Shown piece after piece: positions 26,540-38,272 of a stretch of DNA of 64,000 bases. The notes beneath the pieces were generated by a model that saw only the letters and a list, made by a program, of their open reading frames with translations, did not search any database and was not told the DNA's origin. Positions within the stretch are counted from its first letter, which is position 1, and each line of letters begins with the position of its first letter. The DNA is taken from assembly GCF_028769735.1 (NCBI RefSeq), contig NC_088171.1:73673216-73737215 (forward strand), written 5' to 3'. The DNA comes from Zonotrichia leucophrys gambelii (taxonomy: Eukaryota > Chordata > Aves > Passeriformes > Passerellidae). A program made the translations under genes and the position numbers.

Positions 26540-27340
26540 CCCTGCAACCTCTTTTGAAGGCCCTCAGACCCCATGTTGCTATTTCCTCACCCTCTAAATG
26601 GAAGATCAGTAATGGATAGTAGCCTGTGGGCTGCAACAGGATTGGAAGTTTCCTTGTGACATCCTTAACCCATGGAGGCAGAAGATCTTCCTACTGATTG
26701 GGCTCATTTAGCCCAACTTTTTGCTTCACAACTGGTATCCTCCTCCTTGTTGGGGGATAAATAAAGGATCTCCTTGATCTTGAATTGTTCCTGGTAGCTG
26801 CTCCTTCTTTAGGGAGGCACAAGCATTGTCCCTCCAGTCCATCTCCCTCTCTGAATCTCTGATGCGTCTCAGCCTTTCTACTTCATTTCATATCTCCAGT
26901 AGACTGAGCAGCTTGTTCACCTGGTCACATCTGATGCCACTTCCAGCACTGCTACAATCCACTGAGAGGCATGGGTGTTTCCTGTAGCTTGAAGCCCGAA
27001 TGGCTGCATAGAGTTTTGCATGTTTTTCATGGTTTGTTGTTCTGGGTTGCTCTGTTCTGTCTGGGTTGCTGAATCTTTTTCAATGACCTTAGACAAAACC
27101 TCAGAGTGAACATCATATCTGAGCTCTCTTGAGGAACATAAGGACCAGTAATCCAGCTGGCTGCTTTTGCTGCAGTACTTCACCCTGCCTGTGCAAATGG
27201 ACCACCACTTGCTCTCCTGGAGCCATTTCAATCTCCCTCAGATGCTCCTGAGCATATATATACTCCTTCTTTGCCTGACTGCCTGACGAGGTGTGCCAGG
27301 TCCTGAGGGGGTTCTGGGCAGCTGCTCCAGTTAACATTCA
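26540..27340 (-). pseudogene. CR1 LINE ORF1 fragment, broken
   Basis: Minus-strand remnant of ORF1 of a CR1 element. ORF1 encodes the nucleic-acid-binding, coiled-coil protein that accompanies the ORF2 reverse transcriptase. On the minus strand at about 26790-26890 the translation contains RLRRIRDSEREMDWRDNA, which resembles the charged coiled-coil segment typical of avian CR1 ORF1 (RLRSIRESEREIDWW). Upstream a 104-codon frame (27231-26917) contains KDSATQTEQ, like the STQTD-type motif of that protein, and an overlapping 74-codon frame covers 27337-27113. The frames are interrupted by stops and shifts, so it is inactive. ORF1 sequence is uncommon because most CR1 copies are 5'-truncated. No matching ORF2 or 3' UTR lies immediately downstream (lower coordinates). 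Confidence 0.72.
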
Positions 27341-30300
27341 AATAACATTAACCCAAATTTCTAATACCACAATGATCATGGGAGAAAATGCATGCCTCCT
27401 CAAATTTTCCATCCCCTTTGTAGCACATTTTTAATCCATAGAAAGCAATTTAGTCTATAATTAACATCCTGAAACACCCATCTTCTTAGTATTGGCCCAC
27501 ATGGTTCTGTCTTTTAAGACCTAATCTGCCAGTCAAATATTTTTTTAAAAACAAAGAAATTACATTTTTCATTATTTAAAACAAACAGAAGAAATAAATG
27601 TTAGCTAACAGTGTGTAAAGAAGCAAGCTATTACTAACGGCAGAATGTCATTCTTTTGGAGCATGGAGCCAAGCCAAGTTGTGTCTTTTCAAGCTGAGCC
27701 AGGCTGAGCCATGGTGGGTCAGGCTGGTGCCCTGGCTCTTGCTGCATGACAGGATAAAACTCTTCAACAGAGAGCTGGGCTGCTCTGTTCTTCCTAACAG
27801 AGTTGGAAAATTCACTGTTAACCTCTGAGTGCTACATTGATGCTAGAGAGAATCCAGTCTGAGGGCAAAGGACTGCTGAGAGATGAAATAGGGCCCCCCT
27901 AGCCTGTGGGAGTTTCAACACTGGTACAAGCAGCTATGGTCTCATTGCAGCCCACATCTTCCCTTCTCCAGAGACTTCTCTACCCATGGTCCTTTTCCTC
28001 CACAGAAATATTTCAAACACAACAGTAGTAATGTAATACAAATCCTAGAGCTGGAGATGACTTCCCATCAGAAACACTCACTGAATGTTATTGTCCCCAT
28101 TCCCATGGGCTGAGACACTGCTGCCATTCTGATCTCTCGTGCTCCCAGACATAGATAGATAGATTTCAGCAGTGCCCTACTTGGCTTCCTGCGGGCTCTC
28201 AGGAGCCAGGAGTGCATGTTGAGTTGCTAATCACCCTCCCTAAGTCCTATCAGCAATCCTCTCTGCTGTTCCCTGGCCACATGGTACTTCAGAGTCTCAT
28301 CAGGAGAGTTAATGGAAGGGAAACCAAGGAAAAGCTAAAACATCAACTAAAAATCAACTAAAACAAATCAAGGGCTTCAGCTTACATGGCTTGCCCAGTG
28401 TCAGGTTTCAGAACGGGAAACTCTAGACTAGGGAGCCCTCAGAGCAGAATGGTGTGGGAGGACTCAGTGTGCAAATGGCAATGCAATTTGGGAGAAAGGA
28501 AGAATGGTCAGAGTGTATTTAGAGATGTGTAATCTCTATGTTACATCCTGTATTTCCCTAATAATCAGGAAAACACTGCAAGTGCATGGCAAATGTGCCC
28601 CCATGCTAGCCAGAGGTGATCCACATTACACACACACACCCCCAGCTGGGTTTGAAGCAGAATCCCAGAGAAAGCTCAGCAGAATGGAGCAGAATATCAT
28701 CATCAAGGATGCAAACACACAACTGGCAGCCAGGTGTGCCCAAGAGAGCCTTGCTGGAATGGGCAACCATGGTGCTGCTGTCACAGCCTCACTTGGTGAT
28801 GCTGCAATACCCAGAGCAGCCAGGAACCCTCAGACCATGCCTTCCTGCACCCACCCACTGCTTAGCCATCCTGTAAGAGTGAAGATTAGGGTGATGCTAC
28901 ATGCTCTGCAGTTCAAAGTGTCCTGCATCCATCATGCCAGGGCTTGCTCCATGGTTCAGCAGTGGCTTACTCCTTCCCCTGGTTCAATTGTAAATCACTT
29001 ATTTTGGAAATATTTTCAGATGTCTTTCAGGACAGGACCCAATCTTAGCACTTGTTGCCCTCTAAATCATCTGGGCATAAGTCATCAAACCAAACACAGA
29101 CAATGAAAGTGAACTACTCAAAACTCAATTAGCTGAAAAGGACAACTCGTGCTTGGAAAGAACAATGTTATTTTGCAGAAAACCTTAGCCATTTGAAAAT
29201 TTGTCTGTTCAAAATCAAACCAAAAAGAAAAAAAAACCAATTGTGACATTTTCTCCACATGATTCTACAAAAAGTTCCACTGCAAAATCTCAGAACTACT
29301 GTATTCTATTGTCATATTATGGTAGCTTCAAAGTAGTGCCATTGTGACAACATACATTTATTATTTAATTGCATTAAAATAATTAATATATTTAATAGTT
29401 ATCATTGTGCAGACCACACAAATTAAATACTAATATTGCCTTTACAAAATTAGAAAAGATATATCAGTAAATTTATTTTTCTGGATGTTTCTATGCACAC
29501 AAATATATGTGCAGAGATGTATATATATACATATACATAAACAAATCTCTATATATATTCACAAAATTCCATTAAAATATGTTAATTTTAGAAACATGGC
29601 ATTTTCTGATAAAAAGCTGTTTCAATGATTTTTTTTAAAAAAGCAATCTGTTTTTATAATTTTGTTATTCAGATATACATCCCTCCCACAACTGCCCCTC
29701 CAGTGTCCACTCAGCCTGCATCAATATTCATATCTCTCTCTAATCATAAGATGGGCTCCCTGAAGGCCTATAGTAGTTAGGTTCTCTTTATATGACCATT
29801 AAAATAGATAACTGGTTTTGCCATTAAGCGTCTCTCAGCCTTCTGTGCAGTTATGCAGAAGTGCTTATGGTCCAGCTCCTAACAGGGAATCCACTCTGAC
29901 AGAGCCCTGGAGAAGCATTTGGGGTACTATTTTGCCAATAATGCTTAGAAGCAGAAAGTTAAGTTAACAAAGTCCTTCAGTGAAAGTTAATTTAGCTATA
30001 ACCTTGAGTCAAAACCTTACTGAAGAAGTATATTAGACAGAAATCTTAGCTTAAATTAATTCAACCTGAAAGCTCAATAGAGACATATTAACATTTGTAG
30101 CTAGACAAATCAAAGCAGGGAGGCTTTTGGTAAAAAGCAGCACTAATTAAGACAGAAAAAAGAACTCCAGAAATTTCTCTAACCTAGAAAACTTCGCAAA
30201 CCTGTGGGGGAGCAAACAGAATGATATTTTATATCAACAAACATCAACACTAAAAGCCCTTATTTTAACAGAACTGTTTTCATTAAGACAATTCTCTATT

Positions 30301-31245
30301 ATTTCTTCTTTCTTTCTCTCTGTTTCTTTCTCTGTTTATTCTTTTTTCAAGCAGTTTTTAATTTCACTCTGTCCTTCTTTACTTTCTAATTTCTTGCACT
30401 CCATCTGCTCTTCTTCATGAAGCCTTTCTTATGTTAATCAACTCAGTGATAAAAAACTTTCTTATTGTAACCACACAGATATAGGACAGATATCTAAAGG
30501 CTATTATAAACAGACGTAGGACGAAAGGTAACAAGGCCTTCACACCTCTCTAATGAACATGAAAAGTAATTTTTCTGAGAGCTTTGATGTCTAAGATTAT
30601 AATCTATTAGTTTAAACTAGAGGAACATGGCCAAAGGCTGGAATGTTTTCCACTGGTGATCTGTGAACACATTCTGTCACATTGTTTTTGGTAAAGCCTC
30701 AGTTCCTTTTACTTCAGGACCTCCTATTTAGCTCCAGCTCTTTCAAAATTTAAATAAACCAAATTTTGGAGTTAGACTTTTGAGATTATACTATAAAAAC
30801 AATTGCAAGGACAAATAAATTCCCTTGCTACATCAGAATATTTCTGGGGTGTGTTTTTAAACACAGTCAGTAAGTGTCAGCTGTGAAGAAACCATTATTA
30901 TACATCATTCAGCCATGAACAGAAACAGTGATTTTATATAGATACAAAAAGGTTGTTTTGGGTAGCTCCTGTTGTTGCTGCTGCAAGACTACAGTATAAG
31001 AAATTATTTTGGATCTTCATAGTATTTCAAATACTACTTTTATGAATGTTACATACATCTTTAGTACATATTAAAGAACCTACCATCTAACATGAAATAG
31101 ACTCCATCAAAAAAAGTCTCCACCACAGGAGCAGCAAATAAATGAAGTTTGGCTTTCATTAAATTACAGACAAGTTACTAAATATATGATGCCCAAAGGG
31201 TATAATTTCTAGTTTCTCAAAACCTAATCATTAAAACAGGGCTAT
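27341..31245. other. Non-coding DNA with a GC-richer block
   Basis: The part at 27650-29050 is less AT-rich than its surroundings and holds the window's longest open frame (28504-29106), which I do not believe codes. After 29100 the sequence is AT-rich again, with a TA-rich patch near 29500-29560 and a polypyrimidine run at about 30297-30350. A (GATA)3-type patch sits at 28151-28164. No repeat family was recognised, though the 27.65-28.4 kb part could be an unfamiliar old repeat. Confidence 0.5.
28504..29106 (+). other. 200-codon open frame, probably not a gene
   Basis: The longest ATG-to-stop frame in the window. The translation shows no domain, signal peptide, membrane helix or repeat that I recognise. 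Composition is uneven, with many His, Ser and Pro in no pattern. It contains an overlapping 86-codon frame in another register, as expected in stop-poor, GC-richer DNA. I saw no splice-site arrangement, CpG-rich promoter or polyadenylation signal that frames it. A lineage-specific gene or an exon of an unknown lncRNA cannot be excluded, but the default is chance. Confidence 0.2.
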
Positions 31246-31250
31246 ATATT
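31246..31250. repeat. Left target-site duplication (ATATT)
   Basis: Five bases directly before the LTR terminus at 31251. Identical to 31914-31918. Confidence 0.9.
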
Positions 31251-31913
31251 TGTCCAGGTTTAGAGCAAGTTTGGGGAAGAATCCCCCAAAGGAGCTCCGG
31301 TGGGAAAAGCAGATCCAATCGGCCCCTCCCCCCTCAACTGGTCCGGGAGGAAAGAAAAATACCTCCTTGGAGAAAGGTGGAAAAAAACCCCCTGTTTATT
31401 AAACAATAAGACCAAAACAGTATCAAAACAATGAGACCCCTTGCCACTCTAAAAGAGATGACACACTGAGAAAACCCCGGGTTCAAGCAGCAGCTCACTC
31501 AGTCTCTGATCAGTCTCTCAGTGCTGGAATTGTCGCAGGCCAGGCCAGGCCGGCCTGGTGGGCCACAGCTGCAGCTGCCGGTGCTCTCCTGGGTGTTCAG
31601 TCCAGAGCAGTTCCAAGAGGTCCAAAGAAAAGGGAAAAAAAAAAAACAGTCCAGGGAACTTCTTTGCCTCAGCTAGCTAACACTAACTAAAAAGCAAAAG
31701 AAGAGCTCTCTGTCCCGCTGTCTGTCCGCAGACAACACAGTCAGGAGCAGGAATGTGGAGGAGTGAGTGCAGTGTCTGAAAACAAACTGCGCGCTTCTTC
31801 TCTCTCCCCCTTCACTCTCTGTAACACTCTTAAAGGTACAAAACTTATTATTATTCAACATAAACAGAATGAGACGATTGGGGATAAAAGCATCATATAG
31901 TCAACCCAGGACA
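31251..31913 (-). mobile_element. Solo ERV LTR (663 bp) with perfect 5 bp TSD
   Basis: The best-preserved ERV relic here. Its plus-strand ends are TGTCCAGGTT and AACCCAGGACA, a TG...CA element with short inverted terminal repeats, flanked by perfect ATATT duplications. The minus strand reads as sense: it starts TGTCCTGGGTTGAC and carries AATAAA (complement of 31395-31400) towards its end. It is far richer in CpG and GC than the surrounding DNA (for example around 31530-31590 and 31720-31800), which suggests it has had little time for CpG decay. A TTTAAG element near 31830 on the minus strand may be its TATA-like box. A 5 bp TSD is typical of ERVL-type avian elements. A 62-codon minus frame (31861-31673) is LTR sequence. 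No internal genes are present, so it is a solo LTR. Confidence 0.9.
31395..31400 (-). promoter_or_regulatory. Polyadenylation signal AATAAA of the 31 kb LTR
   Basis: TTTATT on plus, AATAAA on minus, about 145 bp before the LTR's 3' terminus in the sense direction. This position fits an R region signal. Confidence 0.55.
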
Positions 31914-31918
31914 ATATT
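31914..31918. repeat. Right target-site duplication (ATATT)
   Basis: Directly follows the terminal CA/TG of the LTR at 31913. A perfect match to 31246-31250. Confidence 0.9.
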
Positions 31919-33909
31919 TAATGTGATAAAGTCTAGATATAAAGAACATCAGAGTGGAAAAAAAAAAAAAAGAAGAAAAAAATTTGATGCACAAATTCCT
32001 TATCAAATTGATGTTTATATAGATTTTCTGAATGAGTGCAGGACAGCAAAGCCCATGATTACATTTACTATCATCTCTGGCTAGTTAGATGACATTTTAA
32101 GTAATAATAAGCAATTATTAAGTAATTTAAGATAGACTTTTTTAAGTCTATCTCAAATACAGAAGCAATTTTTTTTTCTTTAAAATCTGAAGTCCATTTT
32201 GTACACCTAGATTTTTTGGATTACATTGCTAAAATGCTATTTCTCAATAATTTAAAACTTATCTGCTTAATCCACCCCCTAAAATGTCTTATCCTAATTT
32301 CCAGAGGCAACACTACTTCAACATAGTGCAGATGTGTTCAATAGAAACACAGAAAGACCAGAAAATATCATCAGCGAGTTCAGAACACACAGGAGCAAAA
32401 TTATATAATTTCATCACATGAAAACAGAGAAATCTCACTTGGGCAGAAAGGACAGAAAGTTGCAAGAGAAAGATAGATTCTCAAAATCTGAGCCAAACAC
32501 TGTTTGCTAACTAGAATTAACTCACTTCTGAAAGCACATTCCATCTTGTGTTATGAAACATTACCCTCAAGGCACATGAACATAAGAAAGGAAAGAAACC
32601 TCAAGAGCCCAGTTTCTAAAGGTGCCTACAAGCGCGTCTTGAAATCAGAGAAATTGTAAAGAATAACTGAGGCAAAGCCAAAGCCTTGCGGGTGTTTGTA
32701 ACAGATATTTCCTTAGGAGACTTCTGTCTTCCCTTTAGTAGGCACTCTCATAACAATATTCATACACATTTTACCCACAGAGAAGTTTTCTTTTCTACTA
32801 ATGTAATTTTTAAAAGTTTTTAAAGTCATCTTTGCTAAGATGCTATTATTTAAATTGTTGCATTATCAGTACTGCAGTGTGTATAGGTACTGCTAAACTA
32901 AATACAAAGTTGCAATTCAAGAACCATTTTTCTTGGTGTAGCTGCAACAAAAAGGGAGGCTTCTTCACATGTTTAGAAAAGAACAAAACTTAAATATGTG
33001 AAAAGGATTTTTCTCTAGCTGAATGGCCTTTCCCAGAAGTGAGAACTACCCAGCAATACAATCGGGAGTGGTTAACTGATGGATAATAGCACCTTATTCA
33101 AAGTTCCTGAAACAGCTTCAAAACCACTTTTCACTGTTCTGAATTCAACAGAAATTTAACTTTAACTGTTGTTGGTTCTATAAAGCAAGTTTTGTTTGGA
33201 AAAGTTTCAGACACAATTACTAAATCTGGTAAGGCAAACAATGATTTTCTTTTATAAAATATAATAAAACTTCTATTTTTTTCAATAACTGGTGTCAAAG
33301 AGACAGAAAGTTTTTTCTGAAAGAGAGTAGATATTTAGGAAGACTGGAGCATTATATGTATTAAAAAAAAAAAAAAGAATTTGTAATGAGATACTTTTTA
33401 TGTGTGTTTAAAAAAAATCACAGTATTGAGTGGGTGCCAGGAGCTTGTTAGAGTATGATGGTGATAACACCTAAGTTGTGTTAACCGATCCCTGTATGGG
33501 CCATATACTTAAGAGTTTAACTTGATGACCCTTTGTGGATGCCTCAAACCAGAACATTCTGCAAGTCTGTGATTCCTCCACCCCAGCTACTGCCTTCCAG
33601 TGGGACACAATCTCAGGCCAGGAAGCCTCTCCTGGTCCTGTCCCCTGGGTATGGCTGCTTTTGTGCTCTTTCCAGGCAGCAGCAGGATTGCACACTCATT
33701 CCAAAATTACACGGTTAAACACGGTCAAAATACTGACATAGACGGGTCCAGAGACAGTGTCTTTACTGATACCTACTACCCACAACAAAAATACCACCAA
33801 GCTTTTTTTCCTCTTTGACTGATTTGAGTTGAAGTCCATTTACAAAAAAAAAAAAAATACATACTCTCCCTCTGTGGTTTCACAAACATATCTTAATTCA
33901 TAATATCTC
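31919..33909. other. AT-rich non-coding DNA
   Basis: No gene seen. It contains a small perfect inverted repeat (10 bp arms, 4 nt loop) at 32130-32153 and short A runs near 31970 and 33365. Small frames of 61-74 codons cluster on both strands at 33471-33818 in a GC-richer patch. They overlap one another and have no recognisable content. Confidence 0.55.
32130..32153. repeat. Perfect small inverted repeat, 10 bp arms
   Basis: AGATAGACTT, then TTTT, then AAGTCTATCT. It would form a short stem-loop. Chance occurrence is plausible in AT-rich DNA. Confidence 0.7.
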
Positions 33910-34315
33910 TGTACTGGTGTTGGCTAGGAAAGAGTTAATTTTTTCATTATATCTTGTATATTGCTATGTTTTGTTTTTACTATTAAACCATTGTTGACCA
34001 TGTAGGGACGTTTTAGTTATTGCTGAACAGGGCTTATCGGTGCAAAGACCTTTTCTCTTCACATCCACCAGCAAGGGCGTGCACAAGATACTGGGAGGGA
34101 GCACATCTGGGACAGGTGACCCTGACTGACCAAATGGCCATTCCATACCTTATGGCATCATGGTCAGCAGCAAAAGCTGCATGGAAGGAGGAGGGGAGAT
34201 GACATTCAGAGTTATGGCATTTGTCTTCCCATAACTTCATTTTGATGCAGCCCTGCTTCCCTGGAGATAGCTAACTATTTGCCTGCCAATGAGAAGTAGT
34301 GTTATATGAAAACAA

Positions 34316-34321
34316 AATAAA
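34316..34321 (+). promoter_or_regulatory. Polyadenylation signal AATAAA of the 33.9 kb LTR
   Basis: AATAAA about 150 bp before the LTR 3' end, in the expected orientation. Confidence 0.55.
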
Positions 34322-34346
34322 GAATTCATTCACTATCTCTATCTCA

Positions 34347-34370
34347 GACCATGAGTATGACCATGAGTAT
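34347..34370 (+). repeat. Two-copy 12 bp tandem duplication in the LTR
   Basis: GACCATGAGTAT twice in tandem, located where the family consensus has a single 'caacccacgag'-like block. It is therefore a post-insertion duplication. Confidence 0.7.
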
Positions 34371-35385
34371 TGCAATTTAACATTTGCAATTCTCTTCTCT
34401 GTCCCACTGCAGTGGTGTGGGCAAGCAGTTGTGTGGGGCTTAGCTGCTTACCAAGGTTAAATCAAAACAGTCACAAATATCAGCACAAACTCCACAACCC
34501 CCTAAAACACAGTTTAGAGATTCTGGATGCCTTATGCAGCCACTGCTTCAGACCTTTAGTCTTCCCATATGCAGGTCTCCTTGTACTTGACAGTGAGCTC
34601 AATTTGACATCTGCTAGCACATTTCATGTACCCACACAAAGAATTGCAAAGCCCTAGGGAAACATAAACCAGCTGCTGCAGGTAGACCTACAGGCCTCAC
34701 CACCCACAGACATTTCTCCAGTGAAAGACCTCTCAACCATTCATCCCCTCCAGCTGCTGGCATTTAGATCTTTGAGCACATGCACAGAATACCTTACATG
34801 AAAAATAGTTAAGGCCAGGATTATTAAGAAGATAGGATACACTGAAGTGGACACGTACTGGGTGCCTTGTCAGCAAAAGAGTACTGAGCAGCAGCTGTTT
34901 ATTTGCAACTGGCCCCTTTTATCAAACTTTTCTCCTTGTTCTCATGTTTGTGCAATCATCACCACCCCACACTGCGCCCTTAGTCTTCCATTTCTCCCTG
35001 TTGTCCTCCCAAACAACAAGCCTGTTCCCATCTTCTTTACTCCCTGTCAGTTTCAGTTTGGCTTCACTCATATTCACATCCTGTATTTCTGACACTCTTA
35101 CCTAGGTCACCTTGTCCTTCATGACAATACTTCTAAGGTCACCCACTACTGTTTTTTGCAAGACAGCACTCCCACAATGTTCTGTAATACTCTTCTCCAT
35201 CTCCTTAAAAAGATCAGATATTCCCTACACGGCTGACTTGTTGTAGCAGTACCTCTGCCATCCTCACACTGGGTTATGGAACCTGTGTACAATCCCATAT
35301 TTTTGCATTCTCCATTCTCCATTCATTCACCTAATGGCCCTCTCATGGCCAGGGCTTAGTCCATTGCCTGCCTGTCCCAGCAGTC

Positions 35386-35388
<3 letters not shown>

Positions 35389-35424
<36 letters not shown>
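35389..35424 (+). repeat. (AC)18 microsatellite
   Basis: Eighteen uninterrupted AC units. The longest pure dinucleotide tract in the window, and likely length-polymorphic. Confidence 0.95.
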
Positions 35425-35427
<3 letters not shown>

Positions 35428-38189
35428 TTCAACTCTCTGAGCTGCTCCCAATCAGCCTCTGAGGGAAGAGCTCTGAACATAGCTACCCTATGACTTAGCA
35501 AGCTTTCCTTCATTCCTATAAGATCTTTCACCACTACTGAGGATCTAGGACTCTCCTAGAAACAGCTGCTCCTACTCTTGATGGATGTAAATTACAGCAG
35601 ATTGCTGCAGTGACTGCTGAGAGGTTGGAAAATCTTCGCTAGTTGAGCCCTGGGAAGATTAAAAATGAAACACCATGTTTCCTGCAGAGGAACAGTTGCT
35701 AAGTAGGGTAATACTCTTCTAGTCTAGGGAGCTCTCCTACAAGTTGCTGCTCTGTTACAGAATTAGCATTCTGATCCCAGCATCAAGTCACAGAGGAAAA
35801 GCTTCATCCTTTTGGTTAGGTCATGCTCCAGTCTGCTAACAACAGTCTGAAGCCTTGAGACAATTAATACATATGAAGATCCTTTTGTAGTGCTAAAACA
35901 GCATATGGAGACCTTAATGAAAGTAAAAGTTGCATTACTTTTTGATTAATATTGCTGCCAAAAGCACAAGACTCTGTTTTGGCACAGAAAAAAAGCATCA
36001 GTGCATTTGTTTCCTGAAATTAAATTAAGTTTATTAGACAGGAAAAAGAACAACTGAATGTGACTTAATAGGAAAAGCAGGATGAAACTCAAGATCCAAA
36101 AAGGCAGCAGTGTCTAATTACAAGGATTTGGAAAAAAGCTACTGTTTCTGAGTATGGCCTATATTAGGATCTATAAAATATGATATCTGTTGTCTTCTCC
36201 AAGAGTAAGTATCTGTTAATAGATTAATAACTTTTGTCTCCATTAAAACTCTGTGAGGTCACCCTGTGCAGTATATTGAATTTATTAGTCTGGGCTAGAG
36301 TTCAGCTATATCAACTGCAGGATGGCCAAATGTCAGAATATCTATTGACTTTGCCCCTGAAACCTTAACATTAAACTGAAACCCACAAGAGGAACTCAAT
36401 TTGAGTTCATCCAAATGGAATCATAACTTACCTGCTTAAACTGCAGGAACTCTGGAGGAACTAATCTGCCACGAAGCAACAAAAATTGAAGCAGATAATA
36501 CCTAATTGCAAATAGGTCCGTTATCCTAATATCTGCTGAGAAGGTTTGCAATTTTTAACCCATTCTCAGATGGATAGAGGTCTACAAGTCAGAATGAATG
36601 ATTTATGAATGATCTCTAGAGCTGAAGGACTTACAGGACCAATGGATGTTTTTGAAGGTTTTAGTAAAACCAAGTTACTAGCAGCCTGGAAAAGTTTCAG
36701 AATATCCAAAATGTTGTGGAGATCCTCATCAGGAGAAATAGCTTCCCATGGAGCAGTTATGATTTTATAGATATGAATATTTTCTGCGAGGAAAGCAAAA
36801 AAATTACACACAGAAGTCTCTAGCTAGATGTTTTTACAGAGCTTCTCTTGTAAAAATGTTCTAAAAGCCATTAAGTGTGAAATAGGGATGAAATATGGAT
36901 ATACATGATATTGAGATACATATTTGAAACATGAATGAGTACAAAAAATAGTTCATCACCAAATTCTCTTGGGACTTTCAATCTGAACTTGTTTAGCAAG
37001 GATTATCTGAAAGAGTTTTAATATAACTGAATTTATAAAACCCGGAACCAAAAAGTTATAATGAAAATTCCAAAGCCACCTGTACTAGAGCAGCAGCAGA
37101 CTCTGCTATAAATCAGTTTTCCCTGTGATTCAGAAATAATTCTATTTTTTTTTCTTAGTGGCATTCACTCTTAAATGCTGCATTCTACACTTACAGCTGA
37201 TTAGATTTAATTCAGCTACATACATTAAAAAATGAATCAATTAAATAAAATCAATTAAACAATTTTTCACTCTAAATGTCTTTTTGTGAACTGAGCTTTT
37301 ACTTTCCCGGTGAAGATTTTTATATTTTCTTAAGCATGTGTTACATCTTCTTAAAGCCAGCCAGACTTCTTGAGGTCAGGAAAGGGAGGATGTCTGCACT
37401 TTCAAACACTGAGAATAAAAGTTGGCTGGGGAAGTGAGTTTGACTTACTAGTTTTTTTCAGATTTAAAACAGGTAACACACCAGTGAGGGTTAGCCATTA
37501 TTAGAATTAGTAATGAAGTCACAGTGGTAGACATGATTTAAAAAGCAGTTCTGTTTTGAAAGTATATCATTGCAATTCATCTTACTAGCACTGTAAGAAA
37601 AAATACTAAGGCAAATTCAACTGAGACTATAAATTCCTGCACAATGGTGTTCCTGCCAAATTCTTGCTTGCTCTTCACCAGAATTATTCAGGTTGCATAA
37701 GTCCATTCCTTTCCTTCGGAATCTTGCTTCAGATTGTTCAGAATTACACATCTTCCTGGATAATTTAGTGCTGATGCAGTGTTTCACCAAATATTTCTTC
37801 ACCCATACAAAAGATTACCTTTCTGACAATGTTCTCCTTCTTTGCACTTACATACAGGTTTTCATATCACAATAAGAAATAATTTTTGCTTTCACTGTTA
37901 ATCAAATAGCTTTTAAAACCATCACTCTGCAACTGTCCTGCTATTACTGGAAGATGTTTCATGAATTTTAGATCATCCCTCCTGACTTTTTGCACATGGA
38001 GAACATTTTGGCAATGGTGCTCATCATATCTGCCCATTTATTAAACAGCTTACTCTGATATTAGAGCAAATGTCAATCTACACAGGTTATTTTTTCTTCC
38101 TGAGAATTCCTACACTAATGTGCAACATTCAACATTTTGTTCCCTACTACTCGAGAAATTAAAACCAATTTTTCCTACAGCCCAGTGAT

Positions 38190-38272
38190 GCATTTTTTTT
38201 TTGTTTGCTTGTTTGGTTTACTTTTTTCAGGTCTGTTTTTCTTCTTTTTTTATTATTTGTTTGGTTGTTTTC
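38190..38272 (+). repeat. T-rich low-complexity tract
   Basis: Runs of T broken by GTTTG/GTTTGG units and TTCTTTTTT. Simple sequence without a coding or tail-like context. Confidence 0.6.

Larger units (their letters stand above)
33910..34469 (+). mobile_element. Solo ERV LTR (about 560 bp), ERVL-like subfamily
   Basis: A degraded LTR in sense orientation, recognised by ordered blocks of a common avian family: TGTACTGGTGTTGGCTAGG at the start, 'aaagagttaattttttc', 'tagttattgctgaacagggcttat', 'tgaccctgactgaccaaatggccattccataccttatggcatcatg', 'atggcatttgtcttccca', and an end with 'cttctctgtcccactgc...gtgtggggcttagctgc...aaggttaaat' closing in ACA. AATAAA lies at 34316-34321. The promoter region has 'cagcagcaaaagctg', which corresponds to the TATA-like 'cagcaataaaagctg' of one subfamily. 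Flanks ATCTC and GTCAC match at only 3 of 5 positions, so the TSD is eroded or absent. It contains a 12 bp tandem duplication at 34347-34370. Confidence 0.82.

Noticed and set aside
32130..32153. Stem-loop followed by T-rich sequence, terminator-like
   Set aside because: Intrinsic terminators are bacterial. The window is clearly vertebrate, and a 10 bp AT-rich stem can arise by chance.
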